Positions 21,840-33,047 of a stretch of 64,000 bases of DNA are shown here, in pieces; position 1 is the stretch's first letter, and each line of letters starts with the position of its first letter. The notes beneath the pieces were generated by a model, which ran no database searches, was not told where the DNA came from, and saw nothing but the letters and a program-made list of their open reading frames with translations. The DNA is from Delphinapterus leucas (lineage: Eukaryota; Chordata; Mammalia; Artiodactyla; Monodontidae). The stretch is from assembly GCF_002288925.2 (NCBI RefSeq), contig NW_022098049.1:355919-419918 (forward strand). The letters are read 5' to 3'. Made by a program: the position numbers and the translations under genes.

Positions 21840-22320
21840 TTATTTTTATTTTCAGTTTGTTCTTATTTTTGTCTCTATTTTCTTTTTCCTGTCTTCCTGT
21901 AGGTTATTTGAACATTTTCTAAAATTTCATTTTCTGTAGTGCTTTTTAAAGTATTTATCTGTAGTGCTTTTGGGTGTATATTTCACACTCCAAATAGTGT
22001 AACTTTTTAGTGATTGTTATGGATTTCTAACCACAGTCTACTTGTGTCATCATTTTACCAGTTCTTGTGCAGTATAGATAGCTTACCTCCCTTTACTTCC
22101 CTTTATTCTCCCCTGTTTGTAAAATAATTTTCTTAAATATTTCCTCTACATAACATTTAGAAGCATATTAGATGGTGTTTTGTTTGCTTCAACTGGCATA
22201 ATTTAGAAAACACAAATTAGAGAATTCAAGAGGAAAAGCAAAGTCTGTTGTATTTACACATAGTTTTGCTTACTGTGTCTTTTCTTCCTTCCAACGTTTA
22301 TTCTTTATTTTCTTTCTGTT
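21840..22320 (-). repeat. Old L1M-type fragment (3' region)
   Basis: T-rich plus strand with the antisense pattern of old L1 3' regions: 'tttttcctgtcttcctgtaggttatttgaacattttctaaaatttcatttt', 'tacctccctttacttccctttattctcccctg', 'catttagaagcatattag'. Highly diverged; boundaries and subfamily uncertain. Confidence 0.5.
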
Positions 22321-22324
22321 TAGA

Positions 22325-22744
22325 ACATTCAGTCAATAGTACCAGCTTCTTTGGCTCCAAATGTGGGATACATGAGGTAAGAAGAAAACCCAGGGAGCTC
22401 ATCATCATGTCATTCCTTGAGTGTCAAATGCCTAGTCAGGTTGTCATCTTCTCTCCACACTTCAGAATATCCTTATGTTTCTTGTCATATAATATCCAGG
22501 GTTTGTAGCTGTACTTTGTGAGATGAATAGGAAAAGGTGCATCGACTCCATCTTCGCAGAAGCAGAAGTACAATTCAAGATTCCACCCAAACTTATTTCA
22601 AGTACCACTAGTAAATACCTTCCAGCTCTGAACATATTTGCCTAAACTCTTTAGTATTATTTATTCTCACCCATCACATCTTTAAAAGTAGTATTATCAG
22701 TTGGATCTGTTTTCATTTAATTTAATTGATTTTCTAAGCCCGTA
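22325..22744. other. Unique stretch, nothing recognised
   Basis: No repeat family or coding signal identified. Confidence 0.4.
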
Positions 22745-22995
22745 GAGTAGCATTGTGAAATGTATACTGGATTTAGAGCCAAACAACCTGTATTTGTATT
22801 TCATTTCTACCATTTGCTAGCTGGGTCGTCTTGAAGAATTAATGTAACTACCTATGAATTATAGTCTTCTGTAAAATCAATATCAATATTGGTGATACTG
22901 GTAGTATCAATATCTTCCTCTGTGTGGACATTTTTGTAGTTGAAGTGTAACAACATATATGGAGACATCCTTGGACCGTAATAGGTGTTTAATAG
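22745..22995 (+). repeat. MIR SINE fragment
   Basis: Plus-strand MIR pattern: 'gtagagtagcattgtgaaatgtatactggatttagagcc', 'catttctaccatttgctagctgggtcgtcttgaagaattaatgtaac', then a degenerate tail. A short TCAATAT-rich insert interrupts it near 22,880-22,915. Confidence 0.7.
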
Positions 22996-23241
22996 GTGTT
23001 TATGGAATCTGATGTCTTCAGAGCACACTATTTAGCTGGCACTATCCCCTTAAATAAGATTACTTTTACTATAGTTATTAAAAGGAAAGGTAATAATGTC
23101 TAAATTGAAGTGGGGATGGACTAGAGGGTAAAACTAAGTTACATAATTTTTGTGGCTAGCCACATCAGAAAAATTGGGGATAACCCCATTTGACCAACCC
23201 TAGCAGTCATATTAAACTGATATGTTGTAAAAACACAAATG

Positions 23242-23436
23242 GGGCTTCCCTGGTGGCTCAGTGGTTGGGAGTCCGCCTGCCGATGCAGGGGACTCGGGTT
23301 CGTGCCCCGGTCCGGGAGGATCCCACGTGCCGCGGAGCAGCTGGGCCCGTGAGCCATGGCCGCTGGGCCTGCGCGTCCGGAGCCTGTGCTCCGCAACCGG
23401 AGAGGCCGCGACAGTGAGAGGCCCGCGTACCGCAAA

Positions 23437-23467
<31 letters not shown>

Positions 23468-23474
23468 CACACAC
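23242..23474 (+). mobile_element. CHR-2-type SINE, tail expanded to (CA)n
   Basis: Begins GGGCTTCCCTGGTGGCTCAG (A-box region) with B box GGTTCGTGCCC at 23,297-23,307, then 'gatcccacgtgccgcggagcagctgggcccgtgagccatggcc' and 'gagaggcccgcgtaccgc'. A 20-base A-run (23,434-23,453) follows, and then a CA microsatellite (23,454-23,474). Exact 13-bp TSD AAAAACACAAATG at 23,229-23,241 and 23,475-23,487. The CpGs are well kept, so this is a young copy. The tRNA-like head is not a tRNA gene. Confidence 0.97.
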
Positions 23475-23489
23475 AAAAACACAAATGAA

Positions 23490-24720
23490 CTTCAGGAAGG
23501 TTCCCTGTGCCTGCTGCCTTGGGTAAGCCTATGCTGGACCAGTCAGTGTAGCGTGCGTGTAGCCATGGACATCTAAGGTAATCACAGACCTGTTATTGCT
23601 CAGTCTCGGGTGGCTGAAGGCCACTTGTCCCTCTAAGAAGTTGGAGGACGCCAAATGCTCGGCAGTTATGTAACTGTTAGCATGCTAGAGTCTTATTTGT
23701 TATTGGAATTAACTAGGCAGATTGCTCCACTAAGATCAGCTGTGCAACACCACACTCTTCTTCCCTTCTTCCTTTCTGACTTGGTTGTACGATGAGATGA
23801 AACTGGGAGTTGCAGCATTTACTTTGTGATCTGGGGTGGGCAAGCCTGAGAACCAAATCTACCATGCTGAGAATGGCAGAGCAAAGAGATGTTAGGAACC
23901 TGGGTCTTTCATGATTTTGTTGAATCGCTGAATTAACTGATCCTCTGTATTGACCATGTTACTATGTGAGATCACAATTGCTTCAGTGTTTGAGTCACTT
24001 TCATCTGGGTCTTCTCTTATTTGGACACAGTTTGGGAACATCTTGTAAGTTACTGTGCATACATAAAAAGAATTATAGAAATGATTGAATTATTGCATAT
24101 ATATATTATATATCAAATGGAGTATCAAATGGTTTTTGAAATAACATATGGAGGTATGTTGTTTTCTCTATCTTGCCTCAAGCAAAAAAATAAAAAGAAA
24201 TTGCAGCATAACCCCATCTCCCCATTTTTCAGGCTGCAATAATTTTGTCCCCAAAGCTAAAGATTTTCATGGAAATTGATGGTGCTTAGTAAAGGAAAAG
24301 TCCATTGATGGTTCTGCCTTTATGGACTGTGTGAATACAGAGAAGAAATTCTACCACAGAGGCCAGTTGTTGATGATTAGCAAGTAGTAACGTCACTGCG
24401 TGAAGAAAAGGGTGGGTTGTTTTCTGCAGGTCCCCAAGGCCTAAGTCTTCTGACATCACCCACTTTTGATGCTCCTCCCTTAAACATTAGCTTTAACCTT
24501 CGGAAGGTTGATATTCCCAGTGGGTGAGCATTGACGTAGAGCCTGAATGGTGTCTGAGGTCAGTAATACACTCTTAATCATTTTGGAACTTAACATCAAA
24601 GATAGGAACTCAAATAGGGGATTAAAGGTAACTAAAGCATGACTTAAGTCATCTTTCCTTACACTCCCCTAATATAAGCAGAATCATTCTTATGTCAGGC
24701 TCTTTAAAAATCCATTCAGA
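23490..24720. other. Unique stretch, nothing recognised
   Basis: About 1.2 kb without recognised repeats or coding signals. Confidence 0.4.
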
Positions 24721-24724
24721 GAAG

Positions 24725-25070
24725 TGTTGATCATTCTTATTTATTTATCAGACATTTACTGGGCAGAATGTGGGGTCCTATGAACAAGACAGAGCTGATG
24801 AGACCTGGCCCCAGTCATCAGGGAGGTTGCAAACAGCCCACCAGGGAATACAGAGAATAAGAGAAAATAATACAAGAATAGAAATGACAAAGGTTCTCAG
24901 CAGTAGAGCAAATAAGAGAAGAGCACATTTCAAATCTAGGGGTGATCTATATGGGGGAATTAAGAAAGGTGTGTGCAGGAAGTGACCTTGAGATGGTTCA
25001 TGAAGGAATGACTGAGTTTAAACTTAAGGAGTCACAAGCACAGAGCATTTTAGCATCACAACACAATGAA
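24725..25070 (+). repeat. Ancient interspersed repeat, family not named
   Basis: Old repeat pattern also seen at 18,905: 'catttactgggcagaatgtggggtcctatgaacaagacag', 'ggagaggttgc'-like text, 'tgtgcaggaagtgaccttgagatggttcatgaaggaatga', 'cacaagcacagagcatttta'. The small frames here are by-products. Confidence 0.55.
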
Positions 25071-25089
25071 GAACAAAGGATTCATGTTG

Positions 25090-25262
25090 GAACCAACATA
25101 GGTTTGCAACCTGGCTTTGCTCTTAGTAACCAGACTTACTTTAGGAAATGAGTCACTTTGAGTCTGTTTCTTTATCTTTAAAATGGATATAATAATATTC
25201 ACCTTATAGACTTAGAAGAATTAAGTTCTATGAACTATTATAAGCATTAATGTCTGACCTAG
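25090..25262 (+). repeat. MIR SINE fragment
   Basis: Plus-strand MIR pattern: 'gcaacctggctttgctcttagtaaccag', 'gagtctgtttctttatctttaaaatggatataataatattcaccttatagac', 'gaattaagttctatgaactattataagcattaa'. Confidence 0.75.
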
Positions 25263-25443
25263 TTTTTACCTAAGATACATTAACTGTTATTCTTATTTGC
25301 ATCAAGTTTTCCAGAAAGGGTGACATTTGAGACGGATTCTTAAAGGAATTATAACAAATGGAAATGTGTGCATTATAAATGACTGAGCAACATATTTGAA
25401 GACGCAGAGAACTCAAAGCATGGGAACCGGGGAGTGGTCTTTT

Positions 25444-25653
25444 TTTTTTTTTTTTTTTTCTGTACGCAGACCTCTCACTGCTGCGGCCTCTCCCGCTGCG
25501 GAGCACAGGCTCCGGACCCGCAGGCTCAGCGGTCATGGCTCATGGGCCCAGCCGCTCTGCAGCACGTGGGATCCTCCCGGACCGGGGCATGAACCCGCGT
25601 CCCCTGCATTGGCAGGCGGACTCTCAACCACTGCGCCACCAGGGAAGCCCAAC
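25444..25653 (-). mobile_element. CHR-2-type SINE
   Basis: On the minus strand: GGGCTTCCCTGGTGGCGCAG, B box in 'gggttcatgccccggtccggg', 'gggcccatgagccatgaccgctgagcctgcgggtccgg', 'gagaggtctgcgtacag', poly-A. TSD GGAGTGGTCTTTT, exact over 13 bp, at 25,431-25,443 and 25,654-25,666. It is inverted relative to the SINE at 23,242-23,474. Confidence 0.96.
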
Positions 25654-25666
25654 GGAGTGGTCTTTT

Positions 25667-26315
25667 GGAGAAGAGTCATGGCAGAAATGGAGATAAGAAC
25701 ATAAAATGGAGGTGTGACTCTGAGTACGGGTTCTGAGAATACCAAAGTTCCAATCAAGATGTCAAAATATAGTATTGGTCATCTGGTTGTATTAGCATCC
25801 TAGAACCATAGCATAAACAATGATAAAGGAAGAATGTGTCAAACTAAATAGTCTAACAATAAGATACAAGAGAATCTTGTCACATACAAGAGAATCTGGT
25901 CAGTGTCCCTGGAGTAACCTTCTTATGGTGACTTAATTTTCTAAAAATTTCCAATATAGAAGAGAATTCAGAGGACAAACATTTGAGTCAAACATTGAGA
26001 GAAATTTATGGATATTATAGGTTGCATATTAGATGCCGTACTGCACATGCATGACACACATGCTGAGACCTCCCCCTGCATCCACCACCTCTAGATCAAA
26101 CCAAGTCCACATAGACGGCACCACTAAATATCCCATTCAGGTTAGGTCTTGCTGAACTTCATGATAGACTCGCTGTCCTTCTCTACACAGCCTGTAAGAC
26201 AGCTACTAGCCTTTGGTTGGAGTTGAAACCTAGTTCTGCCCCTTTTTTAGTCTCCTGCTAATTTGTTGAACCTTGAATATACTGAGAACTGGCAAAATTA
26301 AAAATTTTGAGCTGT
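25667..26315. other. Unique stretch with a 20-bp tandem duplication
   Basis: Only the tandem duplication at 25,864-25,903 stands out. The rest shows no repeat family or gene. Confidence 0.4.
25864..25903 (+). repeat. 20-bp tandem duplication
   Basis: Two adjacent units, ATACAAGAGAATCTTGTCAC and ATACAAGAGAATCTGGTCAG, differing at two positions. Confidence 0.92.
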
Positions 26316-26319
26316 GAAA

Positions 26320-26760
26320 CAGAAGACCAAGCAGAGGGATGTGGCAGAAGTGGAGGTCAGAGAGATTGGCAGCTTGACTTGATTCACTACTGCTGGCTTT
26401 GAACATAGTGATAAGGGGCCATGAGTCAAAGAATGTAGTTAACTTCTAAAAATGGAAATGACCCTGAGCCAACAATCGGCAAGGAAATAGGGACCTCAGT
26501 CCTATAATCACATGAAACTGAATGCTTCCAACAACCTGAATGTGTTTGAAAGTGGATTTATCTACAGATCTTCCCAAAAGGCAGATACCTGCTGGTACCT
26601 TGCTATCAGTCTTGTGAGACTCCAAGGAAAGAACCAGCTGGCCCCTGCTATGCCCAGAATTTGACCTTCAGAAATTGAGATAACAAATTTGCATTGTTTT
26701 AAACCTCTAAGTGCATGGGAGTTTGCTACAGCATCAATAGAAAACTAATATACTATTAAT
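26320..26760 (+). mobile_element. MaLR LTR (MLT1-type), 5' part missing
   Basis: The region runs through 'tactgctggctttgaacatagtgataaggggccatgagtcaaagaatg', 'cttgtgagactcc', 'gaccttcagaaattgagataacaaatttgcattgttttaaacctctaagt' and ends 'ctacagcatcaatagaaaactaatat'. This is the typical 3' two-thirds of an MLT1-type LTR including its polyadenylation region. MaLR elements are ERVL-related endogenous retroelements. No internal coding part is present. Confidence 0.8.
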
Positions 26761-26764
26761 ATAC

Positions 26765-27510
26765 TATAAAAACTATTATACTATTAAGTGAAAATCTCTA
26801 AAAAATTTATCCCAACTACTAAGTACCATGAGAAAATACTCTACCCAAGTACCTTCATACTACACCAAGCAAGAGAGCATTCATGAAACGCTCAGACAGG
26901 CAGAATCGTTTAAATTACCTCCAGTCCAAAGTAAGGATCAATATATATGGAAGTCAGATTACTGAGCTCATGGGGCTATGGAAACCCCTTCTGTAACTTC
27001 ATGGCATATGAACACATCTGCAACTTCCTGGTATAGAATTCCCAGTGTCAGTTCTGAAGAAATGGGAAACAGGAAACAGGGAAGTAGAAAACCTAATTAG
27101 TAAGACTAATCATGATAAAACCCAAAGCTAGTTTTCTGCTCTAACTGTGGATGATAAGGATACAATGCATGAAACTACAGATAAATCCTCACATTCATGA
27201 GAATTACTGTATAACAGGTATTGCCCAGCCTGAGGATACAAGACCATGGAGGGTGGGGTGGGGTATGAAGGGCTAAGAATAATAATTCTATGGCTCGTTT
27301 CCACTGGCTAGATGGCTAGGTTGCAAGAGCTGTAGCTGGCTTCCTCTTCTTGCCCCCCACCCCCTTTCAGAATGTTCTGCTCCTGCCAGATCACTGAGGG
27401 AAAAAGATCAGTAGACTTTACCTTGAAGTTGATGTCAAATGCAGTAATGTCATGCACACATTGCCTGATCTGTGTGATGCTGTTATATCAGCAGCAGCTC
27501 ATCACCATCA
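26765..27510. other. Unique stretch, nothing recognised
   Basis: No repeat or gene identified. A G-rich GGGTGGGGTGGGG patch lies near 27,253-27,265. Confidence 0.4.
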
Positions 27511-27511
27511 T

Positions 27512-27715
27512 CAATCATCACATTTATTAAGCATTTTCAACATCCCGGGCACTTTGTACATTATCTCATTCCATGCTCACCATAACACCCTATGAGGTGA
27601 GTAGTACTATTATCCCATGTTATAGATGAAGAAATTGAGGTTTAGAGAGGTTAACTAGCTTGCTCAAGGACTCGAACTAGAAAATGATAGTTGACCCTTA
27701 AAAGTCTGACTTCAG
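27512..27715 (-). repeat. MIR SINE, well preserved
   Basis: Reverse-complement MIR order on the plus strand: 'tttattaagcattttcaacatcccgggcactttgtacattatctcattcc', 'ccctatgaggtgagtagtactattatcccatg', 'agatgaagaaattgaggtttagagaggttaactagcttgctcaagga'. Confidence 0.88.
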
Positions 27716-27719
27716 ATTT

Positions 27720-28755
27720 CTTATTCTTTCCTCCTTGTACAGGTGCTCCAAATCCTCTAAAGAAGCATCCAAGGGCTATTCTGAACCAAACTGACAAAGT
27801 GGAACAACCTTGAGTTGCAGGAAGTAAAAGGTACCTTAAGCTCCCGTGCTGGTGCTAAATCACAACTTTCTAAAATGTGTTCTTGTCGATATCAGCAGAG
27901 GCCAAGGAGCAAATGTCCAAGTTCCCAGAGCCCCAGGGATCCTCTCCAGACCTGTCTTCTATCCTCCATTCTGAACTTGGGGCTCCATCCTGATTTCTCT
28001 CATTTTCTCTGCTTAACTTCCTTCTCCTTTTCTCTTCAGAGGGAGTGTCTTGGCTTCCTCCGCAGCCTTGTCTTTGGATGCTGCTGTGGCAAGACTCTTG
28101 CCTCTTAATTCCAAAGACCTTCCCCTGCTGCTGCCTCAGAAGGCTTAGCCCAGCGCCTTGAAACCAAGGCTTCTGTTATGTCTTATGTTCCAGGCTCTTA
28201 CGTTCAGCCTGTTGAGAAGACGGTGTGAACACCCCTTGAAGCTGCCAAACATTCTCACCAGCATACTCCACCTCTCACTGCAGGAGCCCTGCTTCCCAAC
28301 CTGAAACCTGGGATGATTTTAATTTATTCCAAGTTGGACCCTACAGCAAATTTTCATATTTTTAAAATAGCTCAGCTGCTTCTCCCCACTTTAAGTGTGT
28401 CTCTGGAAATGTATTCACTGAAGTTTCATCGACATCAACTGCCTGGGTTTCTTTCCCTTGTTCACACTTTTCTCACCCAGAGGAAGCATTTTATTTTCTG
28501 CAACCACGGTGCATACTCCAGTTGGAATTCCATTGCACTCAGTCTACACTATAGCACTTCCATCTTAACCCAACCTGGGACTTTAAAACAGACATTAGTT
28601 TAAAAAGTAATAAATTCATATAGTAAAAAGTTAACACAGGACAAAGGGTTTTTAATGAACAATGTACTTTCCACTGCATTTGGCCAAAGACACCACTGTG
28701 AACTGCTGTTGCTCTGGCTGTCTAGAAATTTTTCATACAATCATAAGTATACAAG
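27720..28755. other. Unique, pyrimidine-rich stretch; possible splice-acceptor-like site
   Basis: No repeat family recognised. A long pyrimidine run ending in CTTTTCTCTTCAG at about 28,027-28,039 resembles a 3' splice site. The sequence after it lacks a convincing exon: the open frame ends within about 70 bases, with no clear donor. I do not call a gene. Confidence 0.35.
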
Positions 28756-28759
28756 CATT

Positions 28760-29035
28760 TATTTTAAATAAATGAAGTGTATTATACAAAATATACAATG
28801 TACAATATTTTGTGGATTTTTTTTCTGTGTTGGAGATATTGCCTTATCAGCATATGCAGAAAACTCTACCACATTTTTTAACAGCTATATGGTAAACATC
28901 ATTTACCTAGCTAGACCCTACTTTTTTCAACCAATCCCTTATCAATAGACATTTATTTGTTTCCTATATTTTTTGCTACTATAGCATTATTTTAATGATT
29001 ATATATATATATATGTTTGTATATATACATATAAT
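28760..29035 (-). repeat. Old L1M-type fragment, TA-rich end
   Basis: The plus strand carries antisense old-L1 text: 'ctctaccacattttttaacagctatatggta', 'ccaatcccttatcaatagacatttatttgtttcctatattttttgctactatagc'. It ends in a TATATA tract at 28,998-29,036. Confidence 0.6.
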
Positions 29036-29039
29036 GTCC

Positions 29040-29258
29040 CTATTTAAATAGTCTTCCAGTTCCCCTTTTATCTCCTTTATATTATTATAAAATTATCTAA
29101 TTACATTTATTTTGTAACTTATTCATACTCTGCTTTCCCCCACTAAACTGTAATCTCCTTAAGAAAAGGGACTGTTTTGTTGTTGTTCACTTCTATATCC
29201 CTGGCACTTAAAACAGTGCCTGGAACATAGGTGATACTCAATAATTTTTTGAATCAGT
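29040..29258 (+). repeat. L2 LINE 3'-end fragment
   Basis: 'actaaactgtaatctccttaagaaaagggactg', 'ttcacttctatatccctggcacttaaaacagtgcctggaacataggtgatactcaataattttttgaat' matches the L2 3' terminus closely. Confidence 0.8.
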
Positions 29259-29279
29259 GGGGAAAGACATTTTTCTTAC

Positions 29280-29430
29280 ACGTTATTTGGGGTATACCTG
29301 TGGAATAAAATCCTCAAGTGGAGGCGTGAATTTAAGACTTTTACTAGGGATTTACTAGGTCTTTTAAGAGCCGTGGTACCAATGTTTAGTTCACCAAGAA
29401 TTTTGAAAAGGCTTTTCTTTCATATTCTCC
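29280..29430 (-). repeat. Possible old L1M fragment
   Basis: 'ggtatacctgtggaataaaatcctcaagtggaggcgtgaattta' and 'gagccgtggtaccaatgtttagttcacc' resemble decayed antisense L1 sequence that would follow the piece at 28,760-29,035. Weak match. Confidence 0.35.
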
Positions 29431-29434
29431 AATC

Positions 29435-29725
29435 CTATAGACAGTTCTATACCTATATTGTAAGGTCAGGACCCTTTTTCTCTCCCCACACCTGAATCTT
29501 TTACCTTGTAGGCATGTGGACACCCCAGACTGCACTTTAAATCACTGTTCATGACTTCCCCCACAGATGCCCCTTAGCCTCTGTGTCACTTGCTCACTCA
29601 CACTAGTGACAGTCACCATCAAAACTACAAATACAGGGAAGATGGCCACATGGGCTTGGAAGCAGGTATCGGCCTTTGGGAGAGGGAACCCCAGAGCCCC
29701 CCGCTCAGAGCATGATCTAAAAAGA
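29435..29725. other. Unique stretch, nothing recognised
   Basis: No repeat or gene identified. Confidence 0.35.
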
Positions 29726-29726
29726 T

Positions 29727-29727
<1 letters not shown>

Positions 29728-29774
<47 letters not shown>
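29728..29774 (+). repeat. (GT)n microsatellite
   Basis: About 23 perfect GT units. The surrounding reading frames encoding runs of Cys-Val or His-Thr are artefacts of this repeat. Confidence 0.97.
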
Positions 29775-29775
<1 letters not shown>

Positions 29776-30340
29776 CTGGGTAGGCACATCACCCTGGGTA
29801 TGCCGGAGCAAGGGTTTTGTTTTCTCAAGTCTAATTTCAATACTGCCAACATTGGAAAATACAGGTATTTTAGGCAATCTTATCAGAGTGGGGTTGAGCA
29901 TTTTTCATATATTTGTCTTTCTTTTTAAGAATTTAGCAAGTCTCCTTCCCTCAAAGTTTCTAACAAGAAGCAAAATAGGAATGTCCACAGGAATTAAGAG
30001 CATTGAAAAAGATGAAGGAAATTTGTTCTTTAATGTAAACATTACTATGTTTTTTGAAGCAAGTATATTCAGGAAAAATAAAAGGTTTAATGTGCTGCAT
30101 TATAGGTAATTAATGTATGGAACCTCTAACCTTGAGAACATGTACAGATTGAAAATATAAAATACTGTTATATTGCTCTTACCTGAGAGGCCATATTCCC
30201 AAAAAAGTATTTTGAAAAAAAAAAAGTTTAAAAAAATAACATGATATGAAGGTAAAGCTAATACTAGAAGACAGAAATATAAATGCAGCTGTCAATGCCC
30301 TTATAAATGTGTATTACGTATATATCAAAATAAAAAGGAT
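29775..30340. other. Unique AT-rich stretch
   Basis: No repeat family or gene identified. Confidence 0.4.
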
Positions 30341-30416
30341 AAATTCAATGATTATGATCATTGATAATGATCTGATCATTATGATAATGATGATAATGAT
30401 ATCATTATGATACCTA
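30341..30416. repeat. Imperfect ATGAT/GATAAT repeat with inverted symmetry
   Basis: Recurrent TGATAATGAT and its complement ATCATTAT alternate through this segment, so the strand can fold on itself in several registers. It contains TGATCA and GATATC palindromes. Confidence 0.8.
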
Positions 30417-31665
30417 ATAAGATTGTCAAGGACATTTTGCATATCTTAAAATAGGAATACTGGAAAATGTAAAATTAATCTCTATTTACCTTCTCTTGCT
30501 TGGTAGAATTTTTATATTTTCTTTCCCCACTGTTTTAACGTAATGGTTGTAAATTTGCTATACTTTGTAGGAAAAACCATTCATTTGAAGACAGTACTTC
30601 TCAAACCGTCTATGGAAAAGGGTCAATTTTTTTCTTCCCCAATCCATCCTTGACTGATATTTTTATAAAATACAATAAAGAATAAATTACTAGAAACAAA
30701 ATAAAAAACAAAGGAATATATAAAACATACAAACAAAAGACATACATATGGCCATATTTTTATCATCAAATGGAACAGACATAAAATTACGTCCAAACTG
30801 CTATACATGTTTCTTCAGCTTATTCTCAATGTCTAATCTTCCCTAGCAGACAGATAATAAACCTTCAGGGATCAGCTCTGGTCCACAGACCACAGTAGAG
30901 GACTTTCCCAAGGGACATATTTATTTTCTAGGGTTTGATTTCTTGTCCATATATTCAATTCATTTCAAACATTTTATGAAGTTTTGACTCTCATCATGGC
31001 ATACTATTTAAATTCTTCCTGTATTCCTCTTAGAAATTCAAAGTACCTTTTGATGGAAAAAGCTTTGGATGACCTCAATTTAATTCAGTAGGCAGAACTG
31101 AGTTGGTAAATTCCTTTTACCAGTTAAAGCTCCTTTGCTAAGCAGCACATTTCAGAAGGCAACAGAGCCCAGTACCCCAGCCCTGCAAGCCTCTGTCTAC
31201 TCATATTCCTACTCATCACCTCAGAGAGGTCCTCAAAGCATTTCTAAGTCTCAGGGTTATTTTTATTCAATTTCCTTTACTTCTCCCAAAGCTGAATTGC
31301 AAAATCCTTACTCTCCGTTCTCTTGACTTTCATTTTTATTTCCCCAATATTTTATTTCTGCTTTTGCTAATGCTCCACAAGAGGAGAAATGTAAAAATTA
31401 GTACACAATGAACACAAAACGCTCCTAGTTGAGGAACATAGAAGCAGATGAAAAATCTACTTATACTAGAATCTATAGTAAAGGGGGAACTCATGGTTAA
31501 AAAAATTCATTTAGACACAAAAAATATTTTAGCTAAATTTATGGGATATCAATCTTTAAAGGATAAAACAAAAATCATGTATTTGAAGAATTTTCCTAAA
31601 GCTTTTGATGTTGGGATCAGGTAAGACTTTGAAGTGACACAATTTGCCAAAATATGTGTTCTTAT
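30417..31665. other. Unique stretch, nothing recognised with confidence
   Basis: About 30,590-30,900 has a 'cttctcaaac' start and 'ggtccacagaccac' end vaguely like a DNA transposon, but the ends do not pair convincingly. No gene signal; the frame at 31,135-31,326 has no domain. Confidence 0.35.
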
Positions 31666-31667
31666 TA

Positions 31668-31699
31668 ATAGTTAAAAGTTGACTTTAACTTTTAACTAT
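31668..31699. repeat. Perfect 13-bp hairpin
   Basis: ATAGTTAAAAGTT at 31,668-31,680 is followed after 6 bases (GACTTT) by its exact reverse complement at 31,687-31,699. Confidence 0.93.
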
Positions 31700-31903
31700 C
31701 TACAGCCAGCAATGAGTTCTTCCTTGAAGAGATTCAGTAGGAAGCACTGTATGAGATCAGAGCATCCCTGCTCTGAGCCCAGTTCTGGTGTTGACAATTT
31801 GTGTGAATTTTAACACATCACTTAGGGCTTCCAACTTGCTATTTGTCCAATAAAGACAGTGAAATCTTTCAGAGAAGGAGTGAAGACCAAAAGAAGAGGT
31901 ATG

Positions 31904-32798
31904 TAAATGTAAGACTGGACACTATAAAACTCTTAGAGGAAAACATAGGAAGAACACTCTTTGACATAAATCACAGCAAGATCTTTTTTGATCCACCTCC
32001 TAGAGTAATGGAAATAAAAACAAAAGTAAACAAATGGGACCTAATGAAACCTAAAAGCTTTTGCACAGCAAAGGAAACCATAAACAAGACAAAAAGACAA
32101 CCCTCAGAATGGGAGAAAATATTTGCAAATGAATCAACGGACAAAGGATTAATCTCCAAAATATATAAACAGCTCATGCAACTCAATATTAAAGAAACAA
32201 ACAACCCAATCCAAAAATGGGCAAAAGACCTAAATAAACATTTCTCCAAAGGAGACATACAGATGGCCAAGAAGCACATGAAAAGCTGCTCAACATCACT
32301 AATTATTAGATGCAAATCAGAACTACAATGAGGTATCACTTCACACCAGTTAGAATGGGCATCATCAGACAATCTACAAACAACAAATGCTGGAGAGGGT
32401 GTGGAGAAAAGGGACCCCTCTAGCATTGTTGGTGGGAATGTAAATTGATACAGCCACTATGGAGAACCGTATGGAGGTTCCTTAAAAAACTAAAAATAGA
32501 ATTACCATATGATCCAGCAATCCCACCACTGGGCATATACCCAGAGAAAACCATAATTCAAAAAGACACATGCACCCCAATGTTCATTGCAGCACCATCT
32601 ACAATAGCCAGGTCATGGGAGCAACCTAAGTGCCCATCGACAGACGAATGGATAAAGAAGATGTGGTACATATATACAATGGAATATTGCTCAGCCATAA
32701 AAAGGAACAAAATTGAGTCATTTGTTGAGATGTGGATGGATCTAGAGACTGTCATACAGAGTGAAGTTAGAGAGAGAAAAACAAATATTGTATATTAA
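31904..32798 (+). pseudogene. L1 ORF2 C-terminal remnant, frameshifted
   Basis: Encodes the region after the reverse transcriptase: [36 protein letters not shown] and [14 protein letters not shown]. An apparent 4-base loss in 'attagatgcaaatc' (about 32,306-32,319) shifts the frame. The Cys-rich region then appears with further decay, and the last part is open from 32,445 to 32,798 (IKKMWYIYTMEYCSAIKRN). There is no start codon of its own because the element is 5'-truncated. Non-functional. Confidence 0.9.
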
Positions 32799-33047
32799 CG
32801 CATGTATGTGGAACCTAGAAAAATGGTACAGATGAACCGGTTTGCAGGGCAGAAGTTGAGACACAGATGTAGAGAACAAACATATGGACACCAAGGGGGG
32901 AAAGCCGTGGTGGGGGGTGGGGATGGTGGTGTGCTGAATTAGGCGACTGGGATTAACATGTATACACTGATGTGTATAAAATTGATGACTAATAACCTGC
33001 TGTATAAAAAAATAAATAAAATTTAAAAATTAAAAAAAATTTAAAAA
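31904..33047 (+). mobile_element. L1, 5'-truncated, second 3'-end lineage
   Basis: Contains the C-terminal third of ORF2 and a 3' UTR ending in an A-rich tail. TSD AAGAGGTATG, exact over 10 bp, at 31,894-31,903 and 33,048-33,057. The 3' UTR ('cagagtgaagttagag', GGGGGGTGGGGATGG, 'gcgactgggattaacatgtatacactgatgtg', 'ctgtataaaaaaataaataaa') differs from that of the L1s at 3.1, 20.9, 41.4, 52.5 and 54.3 kb, although the ORF2 part is clearly related. Confidence 0.95.

Noticed and set aside
23242..23320. tRNA gene (A and B boxes)
   Set aside because: The tRNA-like head is the 5' end of a CHR SINE with TSD and A-tail; there is no mature tRNA fold or terminator context. The same applies to the other SINE heads.
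28027..28110. Exon after a strong splice-acceptor-like site
   Set aside because: The pyrimidine tract and AG fit, but there is no matching donor, no extended open frame and no recognisable protein.
29542..29901. 119-codon minus-strand frame with a His-Thr run
   Set aside because: The run is a translation of the GT microsatellite.
30590..30900. Second DNA transposon with CTTCTCAAAC end
   Set aside because: The two ends do not form convincing inverted repeats and no TSD was found.
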